A stretch of 64,000 nucleotides of DNA, taken from contig NZ_JANTYU010000001.1 in NCBI RefSeq assembly GCF_024806835.1, forward strand, positions 992,001 through 1,056,000, written 5' to 3'. Positions 9,566 through 19,638 of the stretch are shown here, piece by piece. The DNA is from Xanthomonas sp. 3793. Lineage in GTDB: Bacteria; Pseudomonadota; Gammaproteobacteria; Xanthomonadales; Xanthomonadaceae. Numbering within the stretch: position 1 is the first letter of the stretch; each line of letters begins with the position of its first letter. The notes under the pieces were generated by a model. It was given only the letters and a program-made list of their open reading frames with translations. It was not told the origin of the DNA and searched no databases. The translations under genes and the position numbers were made by a program.

Positions 9566-10075
9566 ATGCACGCGCACAGCACCAGCACCGCACCGTCGCC
9601 GACGGCACCGCAGCAGTACCTGACCTTTTTGTTGGCCGGGGAAATGTTCGGCCTGGGCATCCTGGGCATCAAGGAAATCATCGAATACCGCGTCCCCACC
9701 GACGTGCCGATGATGCCGGCGGCGCTACGCGGGGTGATCAACCTGCGCGGCGCGGTGGTGCCGGTGGTGGACCTGCAGCAGCGTTTCGGCCGCGATGCCA
9801 GCGCCATCACCAAGCGCAGCTGCATCGTGATCGTGGAGATCGCGCAGGGCGATGCACACCACGTGCTCGGCCTGCTGGTGGATGCGGTCAGCGAAGTGCT
9901 GGAGATCGCACCGGGTGACATCGTCCAGACGCCCAGCTTCGGCGCCGGCATCTCGCGCGATTTCATCCATGCCATGGGCAAGATCGGCGAGCGTTTCGTG
10001 ATCCTGCTCGATGCCGATGCCGTACTGGGCCGCGATGCGCTCGCCCAGCTCCCCGCCGCCACGTTGGCGGCCTGA
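9566..10075 (+). CDS. cheW: Chemotaxis coupling protein CheW
   Basis: CheW bridges receptor signalling tips to CheA. The 169 residues form one CheW domain: YLTFLLAGEMFGLGILGIKEI, then the core GVINLRGAVVPVVDL near residue 55 and a closing FVILLDAD segment. The ATG at 9566 follows GGAG and lies 10 bases after the receptor stop, consistent with co-translation. The C-terminal dozen residues (LAQLPAATLAA) are outside the domain. Its place between the receptor and the REC-EAL gene shows it belongs to this operon's signalling array. Confidence 0.95.
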   Translation: MHAHSTSTAPSPTAPQQYLTFLLAGEMFGLGILGIKEIIEYRVPTDVPMMPAALRGVINLRGAVVPVVDLQQRFGRDASAITKRSCIVIVEIAQGDAHHVLGLLVDAVSEVLEIAPGDIVQTPSFGAGISRDFIHAMGKIGERFVILLDADAVLGRDALAQLPAATLAA

Positions 10076-10100
10076 CTGCCGCATGCACGCAAGGATTCCC

Positions 10101-11384
10101 ATGCGCCCCGCCCTCCTCTCCTGCAACTGCACGCTCACCGGCCCGGTGCTGGTGGTCGACGACAGCGTGGTGCAACGCGAGCACGCCATGGCCTTGTGTC
10201 GCCAGCTCGGCGCCAGCACGGTCGACGGCGCCGTCGATGGCCACGCCGCGTTGGCCTGGCTGGTCCACGCCACCGCGCCCTCGCTGTTGCTGATCGACCT
10301 GGAAATGCCTGGCATGGACGGCGTGCAACTGCTCGATGCGCTGGCGCGCGGCAAGCACAACGTGCCGGTGGTGGTGGTGTCGCAACGCGGCGGCGCGCTG
10401 ATCGATGCGGTGATGCAGCTCAGCCGCAGCGCCGGCGTGCGTGTGTTGGGCGGCATCGAGAAACCGATGAACCTGCAGGACCTGGCCACCGTGCTGGAGT
10501 GCGAACCCGAATCCAGCGCCAGCGTGCCGAGCTTCGTGCAAACGGCGATCTCGCCGTTGATGTCCAGCGGCGGCGCGGCGGCCTCGCGCCTGGACCGCGC
10601 GATGCGGCGCGGCGAAATCCGCGTGGCCTATCAACCCAAACTCGATCTGAAAGATGGCCGCCTGCGCGGTGTGGAAGCGCTGGCGCGCTGGCGTCGTCCG
10701 CAAGGCGACATGATCGGGCCGGATCGCTTCATTCCGCTGGCAGAGCGCGAAGGCTTGATCCACGCCCTGACCCAGCAGGTGATCGACAAGGCGATTGCGC
10801 AACTGGTGGATTGGCGCAGCGAAGGTTTTCAGCTGAGCCTGGCGTTGAACCTGTCGCCCCGGTTGCTCAGCGAAGAGGATTTTCTCGAACAACTGTGCGC
10901 CAAGCTCAGCGACAACGGACTGCGTCCGGCGGATCTGGTGCTGGAGCTGACCGAAAGCGCCATCGTGGAACCGGCCAATGCGCTGAGCATGCTCGCGCGC
11001 CTGCGCCTGCACGGTTTCGGGCTGTCCATCGACGATTACGGCACCGGCTTCTCGTCGCTGCAACGTCTGGCCAGCATTCCGTTCACCGAACTCAAGCTGG
11101 ACCGCAGCTTCGTGCAGGCCGCGCATCGCAGCCGCAGCCAGCGTACGGTGCTCGAATCCACGCTGGAGCTGGCCCATCGCCTGGAACTGACGGCCGTGGC
11201 AGAAGGCGTGGAAACCCCGGACGATTGGCGCCTGCTGCGCGAGCTGGGCTGCGATCTGGCGCAAGGCTATCTGATGGGGTCGCCGATGCCCGGGCCGATG
11301 CTGTCGGACTGGTGGCGCGAGCATGCCGTGCGTATCGCCCGATTGAGCGACACCACGCTCAGCAGCGATGCGGATGTGGCCTGA
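10101..11384 (+). CDS. Response regulator with EAL c-di-GMP phosphodiesterase domain
   Basis: The protein has 427 residues, with the ATG at 10101 preceded by AAGGA. The receiver domain (about residues 14-135) has the acidic pair Asp20-Asp21, phospho-acceptor Asp66 in IDLEMPGMDG and conserved Lys121 in IEKPM. The EAL domain follows from about 165: EAL at 192-194, then ALNLSPR, LELTESAI, IDDYGTGFSS, LKLDRSF, EGVET and QGYLMG. The catalytic metal and general-base positions appear intact, so active c-di-GMP hydrolysis is likely by family knowledge. Its position between cheW and cheR makes it the probable output regulator of this CheA, linking the chemosensory array to c-di-GMP turnover (inference). 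Confidence 0.93.
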   Translation: MRPALLSCNCTLTGPVLVVDDSVVQREHAMALCRQLGASTVDGAVDGHAALAWLVHATAPSLLLIDLEMPGMDGVQLLDALARGKHNVPVVVVSQRGGALIDAVMQLSRSAGVRVLGGIEKPMNLQDLATVLECEPESSASVPSFVQTAISPLMSSGGAAASRLDRAMRRGEIRVAYQPKLDLKDGRLRGVEALARWRRPQGDMIGPDRFIPLAEREGLIHALTQQVIDKAIAQLVDWRSEGFQLSLALNLSPRLLSEEDFLEQLCAKLSDNGLRPADLVLELTESAIVEPANALSMLARLRLHGFGLSIDDYGTGFSSLQRLASIPFTELKLDRSFVQAAHRSRSQRTVLESTLELAHRLELTAVAEGVETPDDWRLLRELGCDLAQGYLMGSPMPGPMLSDWWREHAVRIARLSDTTLSSDADVA

Positions 11385-11388
11385 GCCG

Positions 11389-12195
11389 ATGAGTACCGCT
11401 ACCGCCATCACCGAGCAGGAGTTCGGCCGCTTCCAGCGTTTCATCTTCGAAGCCGCCGGCATCAGCATTTCGTCGGGTAAAAAAGCCATGTTGTGCGGCC
11501 GCCTGGGCAAGCGCCTGCGCGAACATCAGTTCAGCAACTACACGCAGTATCTGCAGTTGCTGGAAAGCCGCCAGGACCGCGCGGAGATTCAGACCGCGAT
11601 CGACCTGCTGACCACCAACGAAACCTATTTCTTCCGCGAGCCCAAGCACTTCGAGCTGCTGCGCAAACTGGCCGGCGAACATCGCGGCGGGCTGCCGTTC
11701 CGTTGCTGGAGCGCGGCCAGTTCCAGCGGCGAAGAGGCCTACAGCATGGCGATGGTGCTGGACGACACCTTGCAGGGGCGCCCGTTCGAGGTGGTCGGCA
11801 CCGACATCAGCACGCGCGTGCTGGCCAAGGCGCGCACCGGGCATTACGCGCTGCAACGCATCGACGGCATTCCGCAGGCGTATCTCAAGCGCTACTGCCT
11901 GCGCGGCCAGGGCGAGTATGCCGGCACCTTGCTGGTGGAACGGCGCCTGCGCGAGCGGGTGCAGTTCGTGCACGCCAACCTCAACGCCGCGTTGCCTGCA
12001 TTGGGGAGCTTCGATGCGATCTTCCTGCGCAACGTCATGATCTATTTCAATGGGCAGACCAAGCGCGAAGTCATCCTGCGCGTGCTCGCCACCCTCAAAT
12101 CCGGCGGGCATTTCTGCATCGGCCATTCGGAGAGCCTGAGCGAACTCGACATCGATCTGGTCCAGGTGGCACCCTCGATCTTCCGCAAGGCCTGA
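11389..12195 (+). CDS. cheR: Chemotaxis protein methyltransferase CheR
   Basis: CheR methylates glutamates on the receptor using S-adenosylmethionine. The ATG at 11389, four bases after the preceding stop, gives 268 residues. An N-terminal all-helical CheR_N domain ([15 protein letters not shown]) is followed by the methyltransferase fold: TNETYFFRE, the SAM-binding [21 protein letters not shown], and RNVMIYF. No C-terminal tetratricopeptide extension is present. It sits directly before cheB, giving a complete adaptation pair for the operon's receptor. Confidence 0.95.
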   Translation: MSTATAITEQEFGRFQRFIFEAAGISISSGKKAMLCGRLGKRLREHQFSNYTQYLQLLESRQDRAEIQTAIDLLTTNETYFFREPKHFELLRKLAGEHRGGLPFRCWSAASSSGEEAYSMAMVLDDTLQGRPFEVVGTDISTRVLAKARTGHYALQRIDGIPQAYLKRYCLRGQGEYAGTLLVERRLRERVQFVHANLNAALPALGSFDAIFLRNVMIYFNGQTKREVILRVLATLKSGGHFCIGHSESLSELDIDLVQVAPSIFRKA

Positions 12196-12209
12196 GCCAA
12201 GGATTCACT

Positions 12210-13331
12210 GTGTCCACAGCCTTCAACCGCCCTGCCGCCAGCCCTGGTGCCCGCACCGATTCCATCAAGGCCATGGTCGTCGACGACTCGGCGGTGGTGC
12301 GCCAGGTATTGGTGGGTGTGCTCAACGACGCGGCCGACATCGAGGTCATCGCCACCGCGGCCGATCCGCTGCTGGCGATCGAGAAGATGCGCAAGCAATG
12401 GCCGGACGTGATCGTGCTGGATGTGGAGATGCCGCGCATGGACGGCATCACCTTCCTGCGCAAGATCATGAGCGAGCGCCCCACCCCGGTGGTGATCTGT
12501 TCGACGCTCACCGAAAAAGGCGCGCGCGTCACCATGGATGCCCTGGCCGCCGGTGCGGTGGCGGTGGTGACCAAGCCGCGCCTGGGACTCAAGCAATTCC
12601 TGACCGATTCTGCCGACGAACTGGTCGCCACGGTGCGCAGCGCCGCACGCGCCAACGTCAAGCGCCTGGCCGCACGCGTGGCCGCCGTGCCGCTGGAAGC
12701 GGAGGTCAAGCACACCGCCGACGTGATCCTCCCCGCGCAAAGCGGACGTGCGCTGGCGCAGACCACCGAGCGCATCGTCGCCATCGGCACCTCGACCGGC
12801 GGCACCCAGGCGCTGGAAGAAGTGCTCACTGCCTTGCCGCGCGTGTGCCCCGGCATCGTGATCGTGCAGCACATGCCGGAGAAATTCACCGCCGCCTTCG
12901 CCGCGCGCCTAAACGGCCTGTGCCAGATCGCAGTGAAGGAAGCGGCCAACAACGACCGGGTGATGCCGGGGCGCGCGTTGATCGCGCCGGGCGGCAAACA
13001 TCTGCTGCTACGCCGCAGCGGCGCGCAATATTTTGTCGAAGTGATGGAAGGCCCGCCGGTCAACCGGCACCGTCCGTCGGTGGATGTGCTATTCCGCTCA
13101 GCCGCGCGTGCGGCCGGCAGCAATGCGCTGGGCATCATCATGACCGGCATGGGCGACGACGGCGCCGCCGGGCTGCTGGAAATGCGCCAGGCCGGCGCGC
13201 GCACGGTGGCGCAGGACGAACACACCAGCATCGTGTTCGGCATGCCCAAGGAAGCGATCAAACGCGGTGGTGCGGATCGCATCCTGCCGCTGGGTGCGAT
13301 GGCGCGGGAGATCGTGACGCAGCTGCAGTAG
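12210..13331 (+). CDS. cheB: Chemotaxis methylesterase/deamidase CheB
   Basis: CheB removes methyl groups from receptors and is activated by CheA phosphorylation. A GTG at 12210, with AAGGA five bases upstream, gives 373 residues; the open frame further upstream lies inside cheR. The N-terminal receiver domain has the acidic pair in [10 protein letters not shown] and acceptor Asp in [12 protein letters not shown] linker leads to the catalytic domain with Ser in [10 protein letters not shown], His in QHMPEKF and Asp in TGMGDDG, the complete triad. It ends the operon. Confidence 0.95.
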   Translation: MSTAFNRPAASPGARTDSIKAMVVDDSAVVRQVLVGVLNDAADIEVIATAADPLLAIEKMRKQWPDVIVLDVEMPRMDGITFLRKIMSERPTPVVICSTLTEKGARVTMDALAAGAVAVVTKPRLGLKQFLTDSADELVATVRSAARANVKRLAARVAAVPLEAEVKHTADVILPAQSGRALAQTTERIVAIGTSTGGTQALEEVLTALPRVCPGIVIVQHMPEKFTAAFAARLNGLCQIAVKEAANNDRVMPGRALIAPGGKHLLLRRSGAQYFVEVMEGPPVNRHRPSVDVLFRSAARAAGSNALGIIMTGMGDDGAAGLLEMRQAGARTVAQDEHTSIVFGMPKEAIKRGGADRILPLGAMAREIVTQLQ

Positions 13332-13605
13332 GCACCGCCTGCGGCGCCCAGGTAGCGTCGACCGCGGGCGTGCACAACGCGGCCCACGCCTGGCGCCTGG
13401 CGGCGCATTCAAGACCGCGATACACGCGGCAGTCCGGCGCCCGCCACGCGGGCCGGGTCTTCCGGCCACAGCCCGCGCTGCCGCTGCGTTGGCGTCCACG
13501 ACGGCCTAAAGATCCGCCGTTGCTGCCGCTAACCTGGTTGAAGACCCAGCATTGCGCGGGTCACCCGAAGCGGCGGCATCGCCGTCCCGGGACCGGAGGT
13601 GCAAC

Positions 13606-13926
13606 ATGACGACGCGCGATCTTGACGATGGCCTGTTTATCGATCCGGTCAGTGTCGACTCGGTGATTGTCGACCCCGTCATCGCGGCAGGTGCCACCAT
13701 CGGCTGTGCTGCATTGCTGGCACCCGCTGTCCGTGTGGTCGACGACGCGCACTGCGGCCAGCCACCGCTGCAACTGCTGCCGGCCGTGCATTGCCCGCAG
13801 GCAGCGCCTCGCCCCGACTGGGCACAGGCACGTGCAGCCTTGCTTGCACAGCCCGTTTCGCAACGCGCTGCAGGCGATGCGCGGGCGCGCGCGGAGTCTC
13901 CCCTTTCCCGTTCCCGTATGCACTAA
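13606..13926 (+). CDS. Hypothetical protein, 106 residues
   Basis: I do not recognise a family. The ATG at 13606 has a strong ribosome binding site, GGAGGT, six bases upstream, which is the main support. The N-terminal part has a Val/Asp-rich near-repeat (DPVSVDSVIVDPVI), then a hydrophobic AAGATIGCAALLAPAV stretch; the C-terminal third is Ala/Arg-rich. It lies 274 bases after cheB. The frames here are also open on the other strand, so it may be non-coding. Confidence 0.4.
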   Translation: MTTRDLDDGLFIDPVSVDSVIVDPVIAAGATIGCAALLAPAVRVVDDAHCGQPPLQLLPAVHCPQAAPRPDWAQARAALLAQPVSQRAAGDARARAESPLSRSRMH

Positions 13927-14118
13927 GCGCGGCAACGCCCCCTAGCGCGCAGTCGTCAGCCAGGTGTGGACGGCACGATCCAGTCGGTGCGTCCGCATGC
14001 CATCTGCCGCAGCGGGCACCGGCCGCGCCGGGCCGGCGGCGAGCGCAGCGGTTTTGTCAGCCGCACCACATCACCGTAAGCGTTCGACATGCGTGACCAG
14101 CGCAGGCGCCGCCAAGCC

Positions 14119-15681
14119 TTACAGCTGCGAATCCAGCGGTAACCAGCCAAGCAGCTTCGCAGCGCTGCGGCGCCAGACACTGGCCTCCGGCTCGCGCGTC
14201 CAGACGCGCGGCGGCTGCGCGGCATCGTCGTGCCAGCGCAGCGCGCCCTGTTCCAGGCTGACCCGATAACTCACCGCCGCACTGACCTTGTGGTTGTAAA
14301 GACGCTCGAGCTCCGCAGTGACGGTGCGGTCCTCGAACAGCAGGCCCATCTCGGTATTGAGATTCATCGAGCGCGGGTCGAGATTGAACGAGCCGATGAA
14401 ACCGCGCGTGTCGTCGACCACAAACGCCTTGGTGTGCAGGCTGGCGCCGCTGGACCCGAACAGGCTTCCATCCGGCTTGCCCATCGGCTTGAGCTCATGC
14501 AGGTGCACGCCCTGCTGCAACAGCGGCACGCGGTAATCGGCATAGCCGCTGTGCACGGCCACCACGTCGTTTGCCGCCAACGAGTTGGTGAGGATGTTCA
14601 CACGTACCTTGTGCCGACGCAGATCGCCGATCCAGCGCATGCCCTCCTCGCCCGGCACGAAGTACGGCGAGATCACCTTCAACTCGCGCTGCGCATGCGC
14701 CATCTCGCCGATCAGTACCGGCGTCATCCAGTCCGCTTGCGGCTGCGCGCCGTCGGCTTTTTCCGGCGGGTCGGACACGATGTGCGCATGCGCGAGCCAA
14801 TGCACCGGGCGGTCGCCCTGCATCAACGCATGCACGCCGGGCGAGCGCCGCAAGCGCTCCACATACGGATGCGCGCGTGCCGACGCCATGCCGGCATCCA
14901 GGCTGCCGCGCAACGCTTCCAGCGCCTGCGGTTTTGCGGTCACCAGCGCGGCCAGCGGCAAGGCATTCGGGCTGTTCCAGTAGGCATCGAAGTTGCGCTC
15001 GGCCTGCTGCACCGTCGGCCCCAGTACGGCAGCGTCCATGTCCATGAAATTGGTATCGCGCGCGGCATCGAAGTATTCGTCGCCCACATTGCGCCCACCG
15101 ACCACCGCAATCCGTCCGTCGGCAATCCAGGCCTTGTTGTGCATGCGCCGGTTGATGCTGAACATGCGCAGCACCATCTCCACCCCGCGCATCAACGTGC
15201 CTTCGCGCGCGCGGGTGGGATTGAACAGACGGATCTCGATCATCGGGTGGCTGTCGAGCGCCGCCAGGACCGAATCGCTGCCATGGATATTCATGTCGTC
15301 CAGCAGCAACCGCACGCGCACCCCGCGATCGGCCGCGCGCAGCAGCTCGTTGTGCAGCAGGTTGCCAGTGAAATCTGCGTGCCAGATGTAGTACTGCAGA
15401 TCCAGGCTGCGCCCGGCCGCACGCGCGGTCAGCGCACGCACGGCAAACGCATCGATGTTGTCGGACAGGATCACCATGCCGGTCCGGTCGGCATGCGCCT
15501 GCTGCAAAGGTGCAACCGCCTGGTCGATCGACGTGGTCACGGCCGTCGCCGGCAGCGCGTGACTCACCGGCCCGCGTTGGCGATCGGCAAAACGGCCATA
15601 GCCGTACAGCGACAGCACACTGCCCAGCACTAGAACCAGCATGCCGATGCCGATCCATTTGAAGACGTTACGCTTGGTCAC
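14119..15681 (-). CDS. Phospholipase D / cardiolipin synthase-like HKD protein
   Basis: The protein has about 520 residues from a GTG at 15681, chosen because it keeps the N-terminal membrane helix (WIGIGMLVLVLGSVLSLYGYG). Two phospholipase D HKD motifs are present: HNKAWIADGRIAVVGGRN and HTKAFVVDDTRGFIGSFN, the normal pair for a single active site. Enzymes of this group join or hydrolyse phosphodiesters of phospholipids; cardiolipin synthase C-like proteins have the same layout of one N-terminal helix plus two HKD halves. Its exact reaction cannot be told from sequence. It is a lone gene on the minus strand. Confidence 0.85.
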   Translation of the reverse strand: MTKRNVFKWIGIGMLVLVLGSVLSLYGYGRFADRQRGPVSHALPATAVTTSIDQAVAPLQQAHADRTGMVILSDNIDAFAVRALTARAAGRSLDLQYYIWHADFTGNLLHNELLRAADRGVRVRLLLDDMNIHGSDSVLAALDSHPMIEIRLFNPTRAREGTLMRGVEMVLRMFSINRRMHNKAWIADGRIAVVGGRNVGDEYFDAARDTNFMDMDAAVLGPTVQQAERNFDAYWNSPNALPLAALVTAKPQALEALRGSLDAGMASARAHPYVERLRRSPGVHALMQGDRPVHWLAHAHIVSDPPEKADGAQPQADWMTPVLIGEMAHAQRELKVISPYFVPGEEGMRWIGDLRRHKVRVNILTNSLAANDVVAVHSGYADYRVPLLQQGVHLHELKPMGKPDGSLFGSSGASLHTKAFVVDDTRGFIGSFNLDPRSMNLNTEMGLLFEDRTVTAELERLYNHKVSAAVSYRVSLEQGALRWHDDAAQPPRVWTREPEASVWRRSAAKLLGWLPLDSQL

Positions 15682-15981
15682 TGCCGGGCCCGAAATTGCC
15701 AGCGCCGCAGTGTAGATGCAGCGCTGGTAGCTGCGTGTGCACAGGCTGGCACGCGAGCGGCCCCAACAATGCTGCAAACAAGCGTTTTGCGTTGAAGATC
15801 GTCGCTGCGACCGCTCGCAAGCCACGTCGGCGCCGACGCGCAGGCAGCGATTCCGCCGAGATTTTCTGACGCGCCTCGACGATTGTTCTCTGCGCTGGAA
15901 ACAGGCGTCTGCTCGATCGATGCCGGCACCAGGAAAAACGATTGCGCCCACCACGGCGAACGCAATCGTTCCAACGCCTGC
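15682..15981. other. Gap between the HKD protein and the M13 peptidase
   Basis: I see no gene, repeat or strong hairpin in these 300 bases; presumably it holds the promoter of the HKD gene. Confidence 0.5.
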
Positions 15982-18084
15982 TTACCAGATCGCCACGCGA
16001 TCCTTGTCCGCACGCACCATCGCATCGCCGGGCTTGCATGCAAACGCCTGTGCAAATGCCGGCATGTTCGACGGCGCGCCATTGGCGCGAAAATTCGCCG
16101 GTGCATGCGGGTCGGTGTTCAGCCGCACACGCAGTTCGCCATCGGTGAAATTACGACGCCATACCGTTGCCCAGTTCATGAAAAAGCGCTGATCCTGCGA
16201 ATGGCCGTCGATGTCCTTGTTGGCATCGGGTTGTTCCTTCAGCGCCATCTGCAAGGCGTCGTAGGCCACCGTCAGGCCGCCCAGGTCGCCGATGTTTTCT
16301 CCAAGGGTCAGCTTGCCCTTGACGTGCACGCCGGGAATCGCTTCGTAGCCATCGAACTGCGCCACCAACTGATCGGTGCGCTGGGTGAACAACTTGCGGT
16401 CCGCATCGGTCCACCAGGTAGCGAAGTTGCCCTTGGCATCGAACTGGCTGCCCGAGTCGTCGTAGCCATGCATCATTTCGTGCCCGATCACCGCGCCGAT
16501 CCCCCCGTAATTGAGCGCCGGATCGGCCTTGGGATCGAAGAACGGCGGTTGCAGGATCGCCGCGGGGAACACGATCTCGTTGCGGGTGGCGTTGTAGTAC
16601 GCGTTGACCGTCTGCGGGGTCATATGCCACTCGCGCTTGTCGACCGGCTTGCCGATCTTGTCCAGCATGTAGCGGTAGTTGAACGCCTGCGCGGCCTGCA
16701 TGTTGGCCAGGAACCCATCGCCGCGCGTCTCCAGGCCGGACCAATCCCGCCATTGATCCGGGTAGCCGATCTTGGGCGTAAAACTGGCCCACTTTTCCAG
16801 CGCGCGCTGCTTGGTGCCCGCGCTCATCCAGTCGAGTTTTTCCAGCCGTGCCTTCAGGGCGACCGACAGGTTCTGCACCAGCTGCTGCATCTGTTCCTTC
16901 GATTCGGCGGGGAACGCGGACTGCACATACAGCTGGCCCAGCGCCTCGCCCATCGCTTCGTTGACCGCATTCAAGGTGCGCTTCCAGCGCGGCAGCATGT
17001 CCTGCTGGCCGCGCAGCGTCTTCGAGTAGAAATCGAAATTGGCCTGCTCGAACGGCTTGGCCAGATACGGCGCCGCCTCATCCACGCTGTGGAAACGCAG
17101 GTACGCCTTCCAGGTCTCCACCGGCGTGTCGGCCAGCATCGCATCGAGCTCGGCGAAATAGCCTGGCTGGCTCAGCGAAAACGTCCCGGCCGGCACCTTG
17201 AGCGCGGTGAAGAACGCCTGCCAGTCAAAGTGCGGCGTCACTGCATTGGCACCGGCCACATCGACCGGGTTGTAGCGCTTGGCCGGGTCGCGCAACTCGA
17301 TGCGCGAAAGCGAGGCGGCCGCCAGGCGGGTCTCGAACGCCATCACGGCCTTGGCTTGCGTGGCTGCCTGCGCGGCGGGAATGCCGGACAACTCCAGCAC
17401 GCGCGCGATGTAGGCCACATACTGTTCGCGGATCCTGGCCTGCGCCGGATCGGTGTAATAGCCCTTCTCGGGCAAGCCCAGGCCGCCCTGCCCTGCATAG
17501 GCGATCATCTGTTCGGAATTCTTGTAGTCGGCATTGGCACCGAACGAGAACACGAAACCCTGGCCCTGCGCGTAGCTGTCGCGCAGCCATGCCGCGATGG
17601 CAGGCGCGTCGGTCAGCGCATCGATGGCCTTCAACTGCGGCTGCAGCGGGGCAATGCCGGCCTTGTCGATGGCCACCTCGTCCGAGCCGGTCCGCCACAG
17701 GTCGGCGATCTTGGCATCCACCGAGCCGGCCGACAGATTGCCGCGCGCCAACTGTTCCACCAGCGCGTGCTGGATGGTCAACGAGCGCTCGGCGAGTACT
17801 TCGAAACTGCCCCAGCTGCTGCGATCGGACGGCACCGGGTGTGCCTTGAGCCATTTGGCGTTGACGAAGCCGTTGAGGTCCTGGCACGCGTTGATGGCCG
17901 GATCCAGATCGGCGCTAGCGAACGCCACGATCGGCGCATCGAGCTTGGAGACATCCACCTTGGTCGGTACCGCCCGCGAGGTGGTGGGCGCCGCCTTGGC
18001 GGAGTCGTCGGAGGCGCCGCACGCAGATAGCGCAACCACACTGGCCACCGCAAGCGACAGCGGGGCGAACTTGCTCAACTTCAT
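15982..18084 (-). CDS. M13 (neprilysin) family zinc metallopeptidase, lipoprotein
   Basis: The protein has 700 residues from the ATG at 18084, with GGAG seven bases upstream. The N-terminus is a lipoprotein signal with lipobox LSAC and Cys22, so the enzyme is probably tethered in the periplasm. It has the M13 N-terminal domain, then the substrate-binding signature NAYYNATRNEIVFPA, the zinc site HEMMH in VIGHEMMHGYDDSG near residue 535, and ENIGDLGG, which supplies the third zinc ligand. The C-terminus keeps the family RVN-like and CxxGD-type end (ACKPGDAM) and VAIW. All catalytic elements are intact; it should be an active oligopeptidase. Confidence 0.94.
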   Translation of the reverse strand: MKLSKFAPLSLAVASVVALSACGASDDSAKAAPTTSRAVPTKVDVSKLDAPIVAFASADLDPAINACQDLNGFVNAKWLKAHPVPSDRSSWGSFEVLAERSLTIQHALVEQLARGNLSAGSVDAKIADLWRTGSDEVAIDKAGIAPLQPQLKAIDALTDAPAIAAWLRDSYAQGQGFVFSFGANADYKNSEQMIAYAGQGGLGLPEKGYYTDPAQARIREQYVAYIARVLELSGIPAAQAATQAKAVMAFETRLAAASLSRIELRDPAKRYNPVDVAGANAVTPHFDWQAFFTALKVPAGTFSLSQPGYFAELDAMLADTPVETWKAYLRFHSVDEAAPYLAKPFEQANFDFYSKTLRGQQDMLPRWKRTLNAVNEAMGEALGQLYVQSAFPAESKEQMQQLVQNLSVALKARLEKLDWMSAGTKQRALEKWASFTPKIGYPDQWRDWSGLETRGDGFLANMQAAQAFNYRYMLDKIGKPVDKREWHMTPQTVNAYYNATRNEIVFPAAILQPPFFDPKADPALNYGGIGAVIGHEMMHGYDDSGSQFDAKGNFATWWTDADRKLFTQRTDQLVAQFDGYEAIPGVHVKGKLTLGENIGDLGGLTVAYDALQMALKEQPDANKDIDGHSQDQRFFMNWATVWRRNFTDGELRVRLNTDPHAPANFRANGAPSNMPAFAQAFACKPGDAMVRADKDRVAIW

Positions 18085-18330
18085 TGAATTCTCCAAGGCA
18101 CAAGACCGCGTCGTACGCAGTCGAAAAAAGTAGGTGGCCGTCTGGGAGACAACCACACAAATGCTTGCAGCGGCACCAGAACAGCGTGACGTTGGATGCC
18201 GCGCCTTATCGAAAACACATCAACGCCGTCGACAGATCATCTGCGCCCCATCCAGGCGGACATTCACCATGTTCTATCGTCGACCGATCAAGCACTGCAC
18301 TCCGGCGCATGGACGCGCAGCCGAGTGCAG

Positions 18331-18648
18331 TCATTTCCTCGCGTAAAACGGCGCCATCAGCAGATACACCGGATACGCCAGCAGCATCATCACGAACGCG
18401 ACTTCATGCCCGGAGGCCGCGCCCGCCCAGGATTCCATATGGCGCGAAGGCCCAAACAGCCCGAACGCCAGCAGCAACACACCCATGATGCAGATCAGCA
18501 GCGCCACCAGCAGTGCGTCGCTGGAGACGCTGCCGGCGGCCACTATCCCGAATGCAGCGCTGGCGCCTGCCAGCAAAACCCCTACCGTGACCAGGTAGGC
18601 ACGGCAGTAGGTGGCGCTCACTTTCTGGTGCCTACGTCTGGCGGACAT
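18331..18648 (-). CDS. Small membrane protein of unknown function
   Basis: The ATG at 18648, with AGG-type sequence just upstream, gives 105 residues. Three hydrophobic segments are visible: AYLVTVGVLLAGASAAFGIV, LLVALLICIMGVLLLAFGLF and FVMMLLAYPVYLLM. The N-terminus is basic (SARRRHQK) and the end is basic (YARK). I do not recognise a family. It lies downstream of gpmA in the same orientation, 137 bases away. Confidence 0.6.
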   Translation of the reverse strand: MSARRRHQKVSATYCRAYLVTVGVLLAGASAAFGIVAAGSVSSDALLVALLICIMGVLLLAFGLFGPSRHMESWAGAASGHEVAFVMMLLAYPVYLLMAPFYARK

Positions 18649-18785
18649 CCTGTCGTCCCTGCATGCGTGAGACGCCGGGCGCTGAACCACGCAGCACCCG
18701 GCGTACCGGATGGAAGTGCCGCAACGCGCTCGCTGCGCCGTGGATACTCCACGCCGCGCCTGCACGCGCCGCATCGGGCATAGGC

Positions 18786-19535
18786 CTACTTCGCCTTGCC
18801 TTGGTTGGCTACCGCCTCGGCCGCACGCTTGGCCGCTTCTGGATCGCCGAGATAGCGGTAGCTCTGCACCTGCAGGTTGTCGTCCAGCTCGAACAACAGC
18901 GGGATGCCGGTGGGGATGTTGAGCTCCAGGATCTGCTCATTGGAGACGTCATTGAGGTACTTGTACAGCGCGCGCAACGAATTGCCGTGCGCGGTCACCA
19001 GCACGGTCTGCCCGGCTTTCAGCTGCGGCGCGATGGCGTCGTGCCAATACGGCAACACGCGCACCAGCGTGGTCGCCAAGGACTCGGTGCCCGGCAATGC
19101 ATTGCGATCCAGCGTGGCGTAGCGACGGTCGTGGCAGGGGTGGCCCGGATCGTTGACGTCCATCGTCGGCGGCGGGATGTCGTACGAGCGGCGCCAGATC
19201 TTGACCTGCTCTTCGCCGTGCTTGGCCGCGGTTTCGGCCTTGTCCAACCCCTGCAGGCCGCCGTAATGGCGTTCGTTGAGGCGCCAGCTCTTGGACACTG
19301 GCAGCCAGTCCTGATCGAGTTCCTTCAGTGCGCCCTGCAGCGTGTGGATGGCGCGCTTGAGCACCGAGGTGTGGGCAACATCGAACTGCAGCCCTTCGTC
19401 CTTCATCAGCTTGCCGGCCGCGGTGGCTTCCTGGCGGCCCTGCTCGGTGAGTTCCACGTCCACCCAGCCGGTGAAGCGGTTGTCCAGGTTCCATTGGCTC
19501 TGGCCATGGCGCAGCAGTACGAGTTTGCGGGTCAC
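18786..19535 (-). CDS. gpmA: 2,3-bisphosphoglycerate-dependent phosphoglycerate mutase
   Basis: The enzyme interconverts 3- and 2-phosphoglycerate in glycolysis and gluconeogenesis. At 249 residues it matches the family. The phospho-His motif is LLRHGQS (His10), followed by [15 protein letters not shown], the second active-site region [12 protein letters not shown], and [11 protein letters not shown] with the second catalytic His. The GpmA insert YDIPPPTMD is present, distinguishing it from smaller GpmB-like phosphatases. It is transcribed away from the endonuclease V gene. Confidence 0.96.
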   Translation of the reverse strand: MTRKLVLLRHGQSQWNLDNRFTGWVDVELTEQGRQEATAAGKLMKDEGLQFDVAHTSVLKRAIHTLQGALKELDQDWLPVSKSWRLNERHYGGLQGLDKAETAAKHGEEQVKIWRRSYDIPPPTMDVNDPGHPCHDRRYATLDRNALPGTESLATTLVRVLPYWHDAIAPQLKAGQTVLVTAHGNSLRALYKYLNDVSNEQILELNIPTGIPLLFELDDNLQVQSYRYLGDPEAAKRAAEAVANQGKAK

Positions 19536-19638
19536 TACGGTTCTCCGATTGGGGGCCGATCAGCCTGCGATTGTAGCGGCAGCCGGCGCATCGCTGGCGT
19601 GCACGATCTGCCCACGTGCGGGGCGCGATGCTGCTGCC

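Noticed and set aside
7438..10092. 884-codon minus-strand open frame opposite the chemoreceptor gene
   Set aside because: Antisense shadow of the repeated HAMP units; it repeats at the same period and has no domain.
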